Notes under the pieces: generated by a model | Seen by the model: only the letters and a program-made list of their open reading frames with translations | Databases searched by the model: none | Told to the model about the DNA's origin: nothing | Position numbers and translations under genes: made by a program | From: Pseudomonas farris | GTDB lineage: Bacteria; Pseudomonadota; Gammaproteobacteria; Pseudomonadales; Pseudomonadaceae | Direction: 5' to 3' | Assembly (NCBI RefSeq): GCF_019145235.1 | Contig: NZ_JAHSTV010000009.1 | Location: 1-64,000, forward strand | Length of the DNA: 64,000 nt | In this document: piece after piece, positions 27,244 through 34,967 of the stretch | Layout of the letters: each line of letters opens with the position of its first letter | Numbering within the stretch: position 1 is the stretch's first letter

Positions 27244-29163
27244 TCAAACCCGGAAGTGACTGACCATCATCTGCAACTGATTACCCAACCGCGCCAATTC
27301 CACACTGGACGCAGCGGTTTCGTCGCTGGCGGCGGCGGTCTGTTCGGACACGTCGCGTACGTTGATGATGCTGCGGCTGATCTCTTCGGCCACGGCGCTT
27401 TGTTGCTCGGCGGCGGCAGCGATCTGCTGGTTCATCGACTGGATGTTCGACACGGTGCGGGTGATGTTTTCCAGTGACACGCCGGCCTTGCGGGTCAGCG
27501 CCACGCTGCTGTCGGTCAGGGCGCGGCTGTTGTTCATCACGGCCGACACTTGTTGAGTGCCGTTCTGCAGGCCGGCCACCAGACCTTCGATTTCCTCGGT
27601 GGATTTCTGTGTGCGTTGTGCCAGGCCACGAACTTCGTCGGCCACCACAGCAAAACCACGACCGGCTTCACCGGCACGGGCCGCTTCGATGGCGGCGTTG
27701 AGGGCCAGCAAGTTAGTCTGCTCGGCCACGGCTTTGATCACGTCCATGACGCTGCCGATCTTGTCACTTTCCTTCTGCAGCACGCTCATGGCTTCGGTGG
27801 AGCGCGCCACTTCGCTGGCCAGGCGCTCGATCTGGGCGATGGCTTCGTTGACCACTTTGTCGCCTTCGCGCGCTTCGCCGTCAGCGGCGGCTGCGGCCTG
27901 GGACGCTTCTTCAGCGTTGCGCGCGACTTCCTGCACCGTGGCCGTCATCTCGTGCATGGCAGTGGCCACCTGATCGGTCTCGATCTTCTGGCTGTTGACC
28001 CCGGCGCTGGTTTGCTCGGTCACGGCCGACAGTTCTTCGGCAGCGCTGGCGATCTGGGTGACGCCATCGCGGATACCGCTGATCAAATCGCGCAGGGTCA
28101 CGCCCATGCGTGCGATGCCTTGCTGCAACACGCCGAGTTCGTCACGGCGGGTCACTTTGACGTCCTGGGACAGATCGCCGCTGGCGATGCGTTCGACCAC
28201 GGCCAGGGTATCGCGCAACGGGCCGGTGATCTGACGGGTGATGATCACGGCGGCAATGATGCCCACCAGCAACGCCAGCAAGGTGCTGATCAATTGCAGC
28301 GTGCGGGCCTGGGCGCTTTCGGCGTCGCGGCGGTCGAGCTGGATCTGATACAGCTGATCGCTCAGCGTTACGATGGTGGCGCCCTGTTCGGTCATTTCCT
28401 TGCGCGCCTGCACCGCATCGGTGTTGGCGGCTTTATATGCTTGTAAGGCGCTGCGGTAGTTGCTCAGCGCGGTTTCCAACTGGCGCAGGGCATCTTGCTG
28501 GGTCTCGGCGAAATGCACGTTGAGCTGTTTCAGGCTGGCGATGGCCGTGTCCAGTTGGGCGACGGCTTTTTGCTCGGTATCGGCGTTGGTGCTGGCGGTA
28601 TAACCACGCACTTCGTAGCGCGCGAGGATGAACGCTTCCTTGGCCGCAGTGATGGCCTGGAACTGTTCGAAGCGTTGGTCGCTCAGGGGCATTTGCTGCA
28701 CACGGGCGCTGATCGCTTCGATCAACTTGCTGGCGGTTTCAGCATTGGCGCCCATGGCGTCGCGAGCACTGTTACCGGTGCGGTAGGCGCTGCGCATTTT
28801 GTTCAGGGAGATCTGGTAAGCGCTGATGGTCGCGCTCTGCTCTTTGAGCAATTTGACGTTTTCCGGGCTCTTGAAGCTCGACAGCAACGCTTGTTGCTGA
28901 GCGATGAAGCCGTCGAGGGTGGTCTGCACATTTTGTGCGGCCGTTTCATCGCCGTTGGTCAGCATGTATTGCAGGCGAACCACACGCAGTTTGGTCAGGC
29001 CGGCGTTGAGCTGAGTGATGTCGCTCATCCAGTTGCTGCGGTCAATCAACCCGCCCAGGCTCGTCCAGCCGGTCAGGGCGAGGACGCAAGTCAGTGCCAG
29101 GACCAGGCCGAATCCCAGGCCCAGTTTCAGGTTCACGCTGATATTACCGAACCAGCTATTCAT
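27244..29163 (-). CDS. Methyl-accepting chemotaxis protein
   Basis: A 639-residue transmembrane chemoreceptor. An N-terminal transmembrane helix (LGFGLVLALTCVLALTGW) is followed by a long helical periplasmic ligand domain of about 260 residues. A second helix (LISTLLALLVGIIAAVIIT), a HAMP domain (QITGPLRDTLAVVERIASGD) and the cytoplasmic signalling domain come next, with hairpin tip sequence AIEAARAGEAGRGFAVVADE and VRGLAQRTQKSTEEIEGLV. The start 29163 has a GGAGGAAT Shine-Dalgarno; the frame to 29307 is longer but lacks a signal. The ligand is unknown. It is convergent with the glyoxalase-like gene. Confidence 0.93.
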   Translation of the reverse strand: MNSWFGNISVNLKLGLGFGLVLALTCVLALTGWTSLGGLIDRSNWMSDITQLNAGLTKLRVVRLQYMLTNGDETAAQNVQTTLDGFIAQQQALLSSFKSPENVKLLKEQSATISAYQISLNKMRSAYRTGNSARDAMGANAETASKLIEAISARVQQMPLSDQRFEQFQAITAAKEAFILARYEVRGYTASTNADTEQKAVAQLDTAIASLKQLNVHFAETQQDALRQLETALSNYRSALQAYKAANTDAVQARKEMTEQGATIVTLSDQLYQIQLDRRDAESAQARTLQLISTLLALLVGIIAAVIITRQITGPLRDTLAVVERIASGDLSQDVKVTRRDELGVLQQGIARMGVTLRDLISGIRDGVTQIASAAEELSAVTEQTSAGVNSQKIETDQVATAMHEMTATVQEVARNAEEASQAAAAADGEAREGDKVVNEAIAQIERLASEVARSTEAMSVLQKESDKIGSVMDVIKAVAEQTNLLALNAAIEAARAGEAGRGFAVVADEVRGLAQRTQKSTEEIEGLVAGLQNGTQQVSAVMNNSRALTDSSVALTRKAGVSLENITRTVSNIQSMNQQIAAAAEQQSAVAEEISRSIINVRDVSEQTAAASDETAASSVELARLGNQLQMMVSHFRV

Positions 29164-29402
29164 CAATATTCCTCCAGGAACGTTGCGCTTCTTGATCGTC
29201 GGTTGGCTGGAAGATTGTTGTTTTAAGAGCCAGCAAAGGGTTAGCAGGTCTGTATCGGCAGCAATCGCGAGAGCTGAAAGAATTTTGTTGGATGGATTCT
29301 GTAACAAGATTTTTGGGCGGGTCTTAAGCTTTTTTTCACATGGGTTTCACCGGCTGCTGACGCGCGCCTCTTTACCCTCGCGGCATCGAATCACAAGGGT
29401 GC

Positions 29403-30095
29403 ATGCCGGCGAGGCGGCTTGATGTGGAATTGAGACTGAGTCTGTTCGGGATAAAACGCTCGATCGATCTGAGCCGTTTGGCCCGTTATCGAAACGCCGC
29501 GGTCGTGCTGGCATCTGTCTTGTTGGTTATTCCGCTGACGATTTGGCTGTTGCGGCCTGCTGCCGTACCGGACCTGGCCCATGGCAACGTGGCGGGTGCT
29601 CGGGCGTTGGCGACCGGTTGGGCCAAGGGCGACATGATCGTGCTGGTGCGCCACGTCGAGCGTTGTGATCACTCCACGGCCGCCTGCCTGATCGGCAACG
29701 ATGGAATCACCGACCGCTCCCGCAGCGTGGCGGTGAGTGTCGGCGCGCAGTTCGAGCGTCTGGGGCTGGATCGGGCCGACATCTACAACAGCCCGATGAT
29801 GCGTACGGCGCAAACCGCCGGTTACATGTTCAACAAGGTCGGCGTCGGCGAAGACTGGTTGATCCGCTGCAGGGGCAGCATGCTGCGCGATGCCCTGGCG
29901 CACAAAGTGGCCGGGCGCAACCTGATTCTGGTGACCCATAGCGAATGCATGGCGCAACTCGAAAAAGACCTCAAGTTACCGACCGCGACCCTGGGTTACG
30001 GCGCTTCTCTGTTTATCTCCGCCAAAAAGTCTCAGCCACCGCGCATGCTCGGTTTCATCGAGGCCTCCGACTGGCGTTCGGTAACCACCGAATGA
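29403..30095 (+). CDS. Membrane-anchored histidine phosphatase family protein
   Basis: A 230-residue protein with a single N-terminal transmembrane helix (AAVVLASVLLVIPLTIWLL) and a histidine-phosphatase domain. The catalytic motif is MIVLVRHVERCD (RHxE), a second conserved stretch is IYNSPMMRTAQTAGYM, and the later catalytic His is in ILVTHSECMAQL. The family includes LPS core heptose phosphatases of the Ais type. An AAGGG Shine-Dalgarno precedes ATG 29403. A PAP2 phosphatase follows 34 bp downstream, so the pair may remove phosphates from envelope lipids or LPS. Confidence 0.83.
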   Translation: MPARRLDVELRLSLFGIKRSIDLSRLARYRNAAVVLASVLLVIPLTIWLLRPAAVPDLAHGNVAGARALATGWAKGDMIVLVRHVERCDHSTAACLIGNDGITDRSRSVAVSVGAQFERLGLDRADIYNSPMMRTAQTAGYMFNKVGVGEDWLIRCRGSMLRDALAHKVAGRNLILVTHSECMAQLEKDLKLPTATLGYGASLFISAKKSQPPRMLGFIEASDWRSVTTE

Positions 30096-30129
30096 GCTTC
30101 ACCATCATTCTTCTGGATCAGGACGTACG

Positions 30130-31020
30130 ATGCTGATTTCTTCCCGTTACCGCTTTTACTGGGCGAACTTCGGTATCCCGCTGGCCTGTGCGGTCGTGGT
30201 GTTCCTGCTGTTTGACCTGACCAAAATCGATATCGCCTTCAGCGATCTTTTTTATGATCCTGCCACCCGCGTGTTTCCGTTGGACCACGTCCATTTGTTC
30301 GAGAAGATCACCCATAAATGGGCGCGGATCATCCCGAACTGGACTGGTGAGGTCGCGATGATTGGCGCTTTGCTGTCGTTTCTCTGGCCGCGGCTGAAGG
30401 CTGAAAAACATTCGAAAATCATCGCGTTCCTGGAAAAAATCAAAGTCGCACCGGTACTTCGGTTCGCCAGTAAACACCGTCGGGACGTCCTCTATGTGGT
30501 GTTCGCGTTTTCCATCAGCACTGGCGTTATCCACTACCTCAAAGGCCACACCAGTGTGTATTGCCCGGTCGAAACGACTCAGTACGCCGGGAAAATCGAA
30601 CACAAGGAGTGGTACCAGAATTTCGACCTGCTGAAAGTCGCCGGCGCCGGTCGCTGCTGGCCGGGTGGACATGCGTCGGGCGGCTTCACCATGCTCGCGC
30701 TGTACTTCGTGGCGCGCCGCTATCGCTGGCGGTATTCCAAAGCGCTGATGCACGGCTCGCTGCTACTCGGTTTCGTCTACGGCACGACGCGGGTTCTACA
30801 GGGTTGGCACTACATGTCCCACACCTTCTGGGCCGGAATCTTTGTATGGCTGGCATGTTTGCTGACGGCATTGGCGTTCTATGGACGGGCGCGGCTGGAG
30901 CTGCCTGTACTGCAGAAGGCTGCGTCACCTGTGGTTGAGCCGTTTACAGGGTTACACATCGCTAACAAAACGACAGGCAAAAAAAAGCCCGCGGGAGGCG
31001 GGCAAACTGTAGTTTCTTGA
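30130..31020 (+). CDS. PAP2-superfamily membrane phosphatase
   Basis: A 296-residue integral membrane phosphatase of the PAP2 (type 2 phosphatidic acid phosphatase) superfamily, resembling LpxE/LpxT-type lipid A enzymes. The three signature motifs are HYLKGHTSVYCP, CWPGGHASGGFTMLALYF (PSGH-like) and TRVLQGWHYMSHTFWA (SRxxxxxHxxxD-like). About five to six hydrophobic segments are visible. The last residues (TGKKKPAGGGQTVV) are encoded by a terminator sequence, so the gene end may have been extended by read-in to that element. It is probably co-transcribed with the histidine phosphatase. Confidence 0.87.
   Translation: MLISSRYRFYWANFGIPLACAVVVFLLFDLTKIDIAFSDLFYDPATRVFPLDHVHLFEKITHKWARIIPNWTGEVAMIGALLSFLWPRLKAEKHSKIIAFLEKIKVAPVLRFASKHRRDVLYVVFAFSISTGVIHYLKGHTSVYCPVETTQYAGKIEHKEWYQNFDLLKVAGAGRCWPGGHASGGFTMLALYFVARRYRWRYSKALMHGSLLLGFVYGTTRVLQGWHYMSHTFWAGIFVWLACLLTALAFYGRARLELPVLQKAASPVVEPFTGLHIANKTTGKKKPAGGGQTVVS
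30979..31003 (-). terminator. Terminator embedded in the 3' end of the PAP2 gene
   Basis: Read on the minus strand, GCCCGCC-TCCC-GCGGGC is followed by eight T residues. It would end transcripts coming from the minus-strand DUF6124-like module at 31107-31555. On the plus strand it lies within the last codons of the PAP2 gene. Confidence 0.8.
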
Positions 31021-31106
31021 ATGAGCGAGAGGAATGTACAGGTTGGAGAGAGGCGGTTGGGTGAAGAAAAATTCATGTTGATGTAAGGCTTCTCCATTTT
31101 GCTTTT

Positions 31107-31151
31107 CTACGCCGAAACCTGTGTCTGTGACCGTCGCATGCATCGATCCAT
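31107..31151 (-). pseudogene. 14-aa micro-ORF, internally deleted copy of the 85-aa gene at 33646-33903
   Basis: The strand reads MDRCMRRSQTQVSA and stop. Its first five codons match the start of the intact gene (MDRYM), and its last nine match that gene's end (RRLQMQVSAS). The intervening about 70 codons are missing without loss of frame. The Shine-Dalgarno GGGAGG at 8 bases upstream and the spacer TTTTGTC are preserved in both copies. It follows the DUF6124-like gene as the intact gene does in the second copy. Whether the 14-residue peptide is translated is unknown; I treat it as a deletion remnant. Confidence 0.7.
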
Positions 31152-31186
31152 GACAAAACCTCCCTTCGATCTATAAGCGCGATCAC

Positions 31187-31555
31187 TCAGTGAACGACGG
31201 GAGGTTTGTCTACTGCCACCAACCCGTTCGGGTCGAGGTTATCCCGCGCTCGGTTGACCAACAGTTCGGTCAACCGAGCCAACTGATGAAGAGCCAGCGC
31301 CACATTGTGCTGCGAGCCTTCGAGTCGATAGGCAAAGTCCAAAGTCATGACGTTGAGGGAGGCCAGGGTTTCGCTGGCATGAACGAGCAGGGTGGTCGTA
31401 TCGACGTCGGGGCGGACGCTGAAGATGTTCCTGTTCAGGTTGCGCCGGCGGGCGCTGACGGCACGTTCGGTGGCTTGGGGAAGTTGGGTAGGGGCGCGGG
31501 TTTCAGGCTCAGAAGTGGCCGGATTTTTAACTAATTTCAGGGGAGGCTTTTTCAT
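31187..31555 (-). CDS. DUF6124-like small protein, copy 1
   Basis: A 122-residue predicted cytoplasmic protein with no enzymatic motif. The core (VRPDVDTTTLLVHASETLAS, LNVMTLDFAYRLEGSQHNVA, LALHQLARLTELLVNRA) recalls the DUF6124 family of Pseudomonas, mostly alpha-helical with a basic, proline-rich N-terminus. It is homologous to the 125-aa protein at 33935-34312 and sits at the head of the same two-gene arrangement. Function is unknown. The family name is from memory of the motif and would need a profile search. Confidence 0.72.
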   Translation of the reverse strand: MKKPPLKLVKNPATSEPETRAPTQLPQATERAVSARRRNLNRNIFSVRPDVDTTTLLVHASETLASLNVMTLDFAYRLEGSQHNVALALHQLARLTELLVNRARDNLDPNGLVAVDKPPVVH

Positions 31556-31663
31556 AAGGGCGTTCCATGGGGTTAGGGATCCTTACGCTGGTTCGGCTGG
31601 TCAAAACCGTCCGCAGGGTTTGTAGCGAAGCGTGAAGACTATCTTCCGGAAACCTTGTTCGCC

Positions 31664-31707
31664 AGTTCATGGAAGTCGCTACGGGTTGCGGGAAATTTCC
31701 CAGGATC
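31664..31707. promoter_or_regulatory. Duplicated upstream box with GGGAAATTTCC palindrome, copy 1
   Basis: AGTTCATGGAAGTCG and TTGCGGGAAATTTCC occur here and again at 34583-34625, in both cases upstream of a DUF6124-like gene on the minus strand. The GGGAAATTTCCC core is a perfect 12-bp palindrome here. Similarity continues about 35 bp further out on the gene-proximal side. A regulatory role (operator or promoter) is inference from position and duplication. Confidence 0.45.
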
Positions 31708-31723
31708 ACGTGGCTCCAATCTG

Positions 31724-32512
31724 TCAGAGAAACCCTTTCTCGCTACGAAAATACCGACTGGGCGCCTCGCCCAATATTCGACGGAAAACACTGGTGAAGG
31801 CACTCGGGCTGCTATAGCCCAGATCAGTCGCCACCCTCGTAATTGCCTCCCCGTTACCCAGACGCACAACGGCCGCCAATAGACATGCCTGCTGGCGCCA
31901 TTCGACGAAGCTGATACCGGTTTGTTGGCGAAATAGACGGGTGAATGTGCGGCGGCTCATCCCGACTTGCCTGGTCATATCATCAATCCCTATCTCCAGC
32001 GAAGGTTGCTCCAGCAGGTTGCGACATGCGTGTGCCAACCTTGGCTCAACCGGCAGAGGTGCATTAAGCGATAGGGGCGACATGCCTGCTATTTCGTGAA
32101 GCAGCAATGTCATCAGATGGCCGTCCAGATGCTCCTTCGCATACAGTGCCGGAACATCTATGGCGCGGATCAGCAGCTGCCGAAGCAGTGCCGACACGCC
32201 GAAGACCTGGCAGTGCGCAGGCAGACTGAGCCGAGCCGCGGCACGGTTACGGATGTAGGTATTAAGCATGGTGACCGGCCCGCTCATGCTCATCTCATGG
32301 GGAACTCCCGCCGGTACCCAGATAGCCCTTTGTGGGGGCACGACCCAGTTACCCTGGCTGGTGAATACCGTGATGACGCCGCAGGCGGCGTAGGCGTACT
32401 GCCCACGTTGATGCGTATGCAGCGCAAAGCGCTGGCCATCCAGATAGTTATTGGCCGTCACCACTGCATCGCGGGGTGTGTTTTCGTAGGGATCTATTTC
32501 AGTTTCGCGCAT
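31724..32512 (-). CDS. AraC-family transcriptional regulator with cupin sensor
   Basis: A 262-residue AraC regulator. The N-terminal cupin-like domain (RFALHTHQRGQYAYAACGV, WVVPPQRAIWVPAGVPHEM) would sense a small ligand. The C-terminal double HTH is seen in MTRQVGMSRRTFTRLFRQQT and VATDLGYSSPSAFTSVFRRI. It is divergent from an EamA/DMT transporter with about 120 bp between, the usual layout for a regulator-efflux pair. Its 3' end abuts the upstream box of copy 1 of the DUF6124-like module. Confidence 0.9.
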   Translation of the reverse strand: MRETEIDPYENTPRDAVVTANNYLDGQRFALHTHQRGQYAYAACGVITVFTSQGNWVVPPQRAIWVPAGVPHEMSMSGPVTMLNTYIRNRAAARLSLPAHCQVFGVSALLRQLLIRAIDVPALYAKEHLDGHLMTLLLHEIAGMSPLSLNAPLPVEPRLAHACRNLLEQPSLEIGIDDMTRQVGMSRRTFTRLFRQQTGISFVEWRQQACLLAAVVRLGNGEAITRVATDLGYSSPSAFTSVFRRILGEAPSRYFRSEKGFL

Positions 32513-32631
32513 GGCCCGAATTTAATGATTTATGACCTGGTAGTGCAAGCGAGCCATTGCCTCTATTGCTCATAGTGATGACTTGGTTGGTGCATACAGC
32601 TGCCTGCCTTGTCTTCTGGAAATAGAACTTC

Positions 32632-33516
32632 ATGCAGAAAAAACATCTGACCCTGGCCGTCTTGGTGACAGCCGTCTGGGGCCTGAACTTTCCCATCACC
32701 AAACTAGGCCTGGCCGCTATCGATCCGCTGTTGCTGACGGCTCTTCGCTTTACGCTGGCTGCGTTGCCGTGGGTATTTTTTGTCAGGCGCCCGCCGATCG
32801 CCATAGGGTGGTTGGCCGCCTATGGATTGATTTTTGGCGTCGCGATGTGGGCGTTAATCAACCTGGGCATCGAACTGGGTGTCCCACCAGGAACCGCTGC
32901 CCTGTTGATCCAGTTCAGTGCATTTTTTACCTTGGGTTGGGGAGTGTTGCTGTTTCGCGAGCATCTGAGCTTTGGACAGACTCTTGGAGTGGGGCTCGCA
33001 GCGCTGGGCTTGATCAGCATTATTTTCAGCAGTCCCGGCCATGCGACGACAGTAGGTTATGGCTTGTTGTTGGTGAGTGCCTTTAGTTGGAGTGTCGGCA
33101 ACGTCATCATCAAAAGGTCGAAGGTCCGGGAAATGTTCGCCTTTGTGGTATGGGCTAGCCTGTTCCCGCCGATTCCCTTGTTGGTACTCACTTGGCTGGC
33201 ACACGGTTCTGCTCCGTTTACCTCCCTGGCAACGCACCTTGAGTGGGTGTCGGTGTTCTCGATTTTGTTTCAAGTCTACGCGGCGACGCATTTTTGCTAT
33301 TGGGGTTGGAATCTACTGCTGCGAGAGTACCCGGTTTCCAGGGTGGCACCGCTGTCTTTGCTGATTCCGGTGTTTGGGATCGCAGGTTCGATGCTGATGC
33401 TTGGGCATAGGGTTGATTTCAATGAAGGGGTTTCGATTGCGCTGATTCTATCGGCACTTGCAGTGGGGTTGATGAAGGAGCGCCAGTCGGTGCGCATTGC
33501 ACCCTCTGGAAAATAG
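32632..33516 (+). CDS. EamA/DMT-superfamily transporter
   Basis: A 294-residue membrane protein with about ten hydrophobic helices in two EamA repeats. The first half begins LAVLVTAVWGLNFPITKLGL and the second YGLLLVSAFSWSVGNVIIKR. DMT carriers export amino acids, purines or other metabolites. The divergent AraC gene probably regulates it. The substrate is not predictable from sequence. Confidence 0.88.
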   Translation: MQKKHLTLAVLVTAVWGLNFPITKLGLAAIDPLLLTALRFTLAALPWVFFVRRPPIAIGWLAAYGLIFGVAMWALINLGIELGVPPGTAALLIQFSAFFTLGWGVLLFREHLSFGQTLGVGLAALGLISIIFSSPGHATTVGYGLLLVSAFSWSVGNVIIKRSKVREMFAFVVWASLFPPIPLLVLTWLAHGSAPFTSLATHLEWVSVFSILFQVYAATHFCYWGWNLLLREYPVSRVAPLSLLIPVFGIAGSMLMLGHRVDFNEGVSIALILSALAVGLMKERQSVRIAPSGK

Positions 33517-33566
33517 GGGCATTCAGTTCTGTCACGTATTCAGAGCATCCCTATCCGCTCAAATCC

Positions 33567-33606
33567 AAAAAAAGGCACCTGCGATATGCTCGTCAGGTGC
33601 CTTCTT
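33567..33606. terminator. Bidirectional Rho-independent terminator
   Basis: AGGCACCTG and CAGGTGCCT form a stem with a run of seven A on the left and a T-rich right flank. It can end both the plus-strand EamA transcript and the minus-strand small-protein module, which converge here. Confidence 0.8.
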
Positions 33607-33645
33607 GTGTTGGGGAAGCGGCAAATATTTTCTATGCCTGGTTCG

Positions 33646-33903
33646 TTACGACGCCGAAACCTGCATCTGTAACCTTCGCCCAACCACATCCAGTAAATCG
33701 CAGCCATCGCGCAGCGAAGTCACTAGCACTCGCGCCAGTTCACTGTAAACGCCTTCATTCGCGGCGAAGCTCTCCAGCAATTGAGTCGCGGTGCGGATGC
33801 GGTAGGCCGCCGTTTCATGCAGCACATCCAGCGGTGCTTCGGTGTCGATCAGCAGCGACGCAATGGTGCAGTCGATGCCGGTGATCGGCATGTATCGATC
33901 CAT
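33646..33903 (-). CDS. 85-aa conserved small protein, downstream partner of DUF6124-like gene
   Basis: An 85-residue, mostly helical, cytoplasmic protein (MDRYMPITGIDCTIASLLID, then AYRIRTATQLLESFAANEGV and LVTSLRDGCDLLDVVGRRLQ). I do not recognise a family beyond its pairing with the DUF6124-like gene, 31 bp upstream on the same strand. The Shine-Dalgarno GGAGG is strong. A deleted paralogue of this gene is at 31107-31151. Function unknown; two-gene pairing suggests partner proteins or a small regulatory operon. Confidence 0.7.
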   Translation of the reverse strand: MDRYMPITGIDCTIASLLIDTEAPLDVLHETAAYRIRTATQLLESFAANEGVYSELARVLVTSLRDGCDLLDVVGRRLQMQVSAS

Positions 33904-33934
33904 GACAAAACCTCCATTCGATCAACGAGCGTGA

Positions 33935-34312
33935 TCACTCAGTGGCAGACGGCGTGACCGCCGGCGTGGGCGAATCGAGGTTATCCAGCGCTCGATTGAT
34001 CAACATCTCGGCCAGCACGGCCAGTTGCTGAATCGCCAATGCCACGTTGCGATGCGAGCCTTCGAGTTGGTCGGCCAGGTCGGTGGTCATGACATTCATG
34101 GAGGCCAGGGTTTCGCTGGCGTGAGCGAGCAGGGTGGGCGTATCGACGTCGGGGAGGATGGTGAAAACATGGCTCACGGGATCGGGCTGTTTCGGGTCGC
34201 GCAAGCGGGCGCTGACGGCGCGTTGGGTGGCTTTGGAGAGTTGGGTCAGGTCGAGGGCTTCGGGTTCTGAAGGGGTATCGGTTTCTGGAGGGTTGGGGGT
34301 GATCTTCTTCAT
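33935..34312 (-). CDS. DUF6124-like small protein, copy 2
   Basis: A 125-residue homologue of the protein at 31187-31555. Shared segments are ILPDVDTPTLLAHASETLAS, MNVMTTDLADQLEGSHRNVA and LAIQQLAVLAEMLINRALDN. The N-terminus is acidic and proline-rich, and differs from copy 1. It heads a two-gene operon with the 85-aa gene. There is no signal peptide or membrane segment. Function unknown. Confidence 0.75.
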   Translation of the reverse strand: MKKITPNPPETDTPSEPEALDLTQLSKATQRAVSARLRDPKQPDPVSHVFTILPDVDTPTLLAHASETLASMNVMTTDLADQLEGSHRNVALAIQQLAVLAEMLINRALDNLDSPTPAVTPSATE

Positions 34313-34967
34313 GTTGATGCTCCTACACTAGTTATGGAAGCGGCCACCCCTCTGCTGTCAAACAGAATTGGGTGGCAGCTGTGCGCGGGTTGACAGACCG
34401 GTAGTGTAGGAACCCGGTGCACCCGAAGATGCCCCACGCACAGCCGCCATAAACGAGACTGCATGCGCGTGAGCATGCTGCCTGATCAGGAGGAGTGAAA
34501 GGTTACACTTTTCGGCCTGTCAAAGCCCAATCGCTGATTTGCAGCGACACCTGAAGGCTATCCTCGATGAGCCGCGCCCGCTAGTTCATGGAAGTCGATG
34601 CGTTTTGCGGGAAATTTCCTAGGACGGGGAGGATAGGAAGGTCCCCGATACCGAACCTCAACCGATCCAGCGATGACCCTACCGTCAACCCATAATCAAC
34701 GTCGGTTAATCCGGCCGCTAAGCAACAAGTCTCCGTTTTGAAGACCGTACACAAATACCCGATCCACCTTCAAGCTTTCAAATAGTCGATGGTTGCTGCC
34801 GATGGCGACAGATAGAAGTCGGTCAACGATCGGATCGGGGCGCTGAGCATCTTTCTACTCGGCCTGCGCAGTTCATGCGTTTCTGTCCTGCATCAGCATC
34901 CGATCATGTATCGTGATGTAACGCTAAAATTTGGCCATGTCTCGCGGTCAGAAAGGACTCTGGATGT
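34313..34967. other. 655-bp intergenic region upstream of the small-protein module and the helicase gene
   Basis: No coding frame here looks real. It holds a two-part stem-loop at 34343-34376 (GCCACCC and GGGTGGC around an inner CTGT/ACAG stem), just upstream of DUF6124-like copy 2, and the second upstream box at 34583-34625. The divergent helicase gene has an AAAGGA Shine-Dalgarno at about 34952. It separates two oppositely oriented genes, so it should contain promoters for both, but I cannot place -35/-10 boxes with confidence. Confidence 0.5.
34583..34625. promoter_or_regulatory. Duplicated upstream box with GGGAAATTTCC palindrome, copy 2
   Basis: Matches 31664-31707 with about seven mismatches over 43 bp, retaining AGTTCATGGAAGTCG and TTGCGGGAAATTTCC. 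It is 271 bp from the DUF6124-like start here against 109 bp in copy 1, so about 160 bp was gained or lost between box and gene. Confidence 0.45.
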
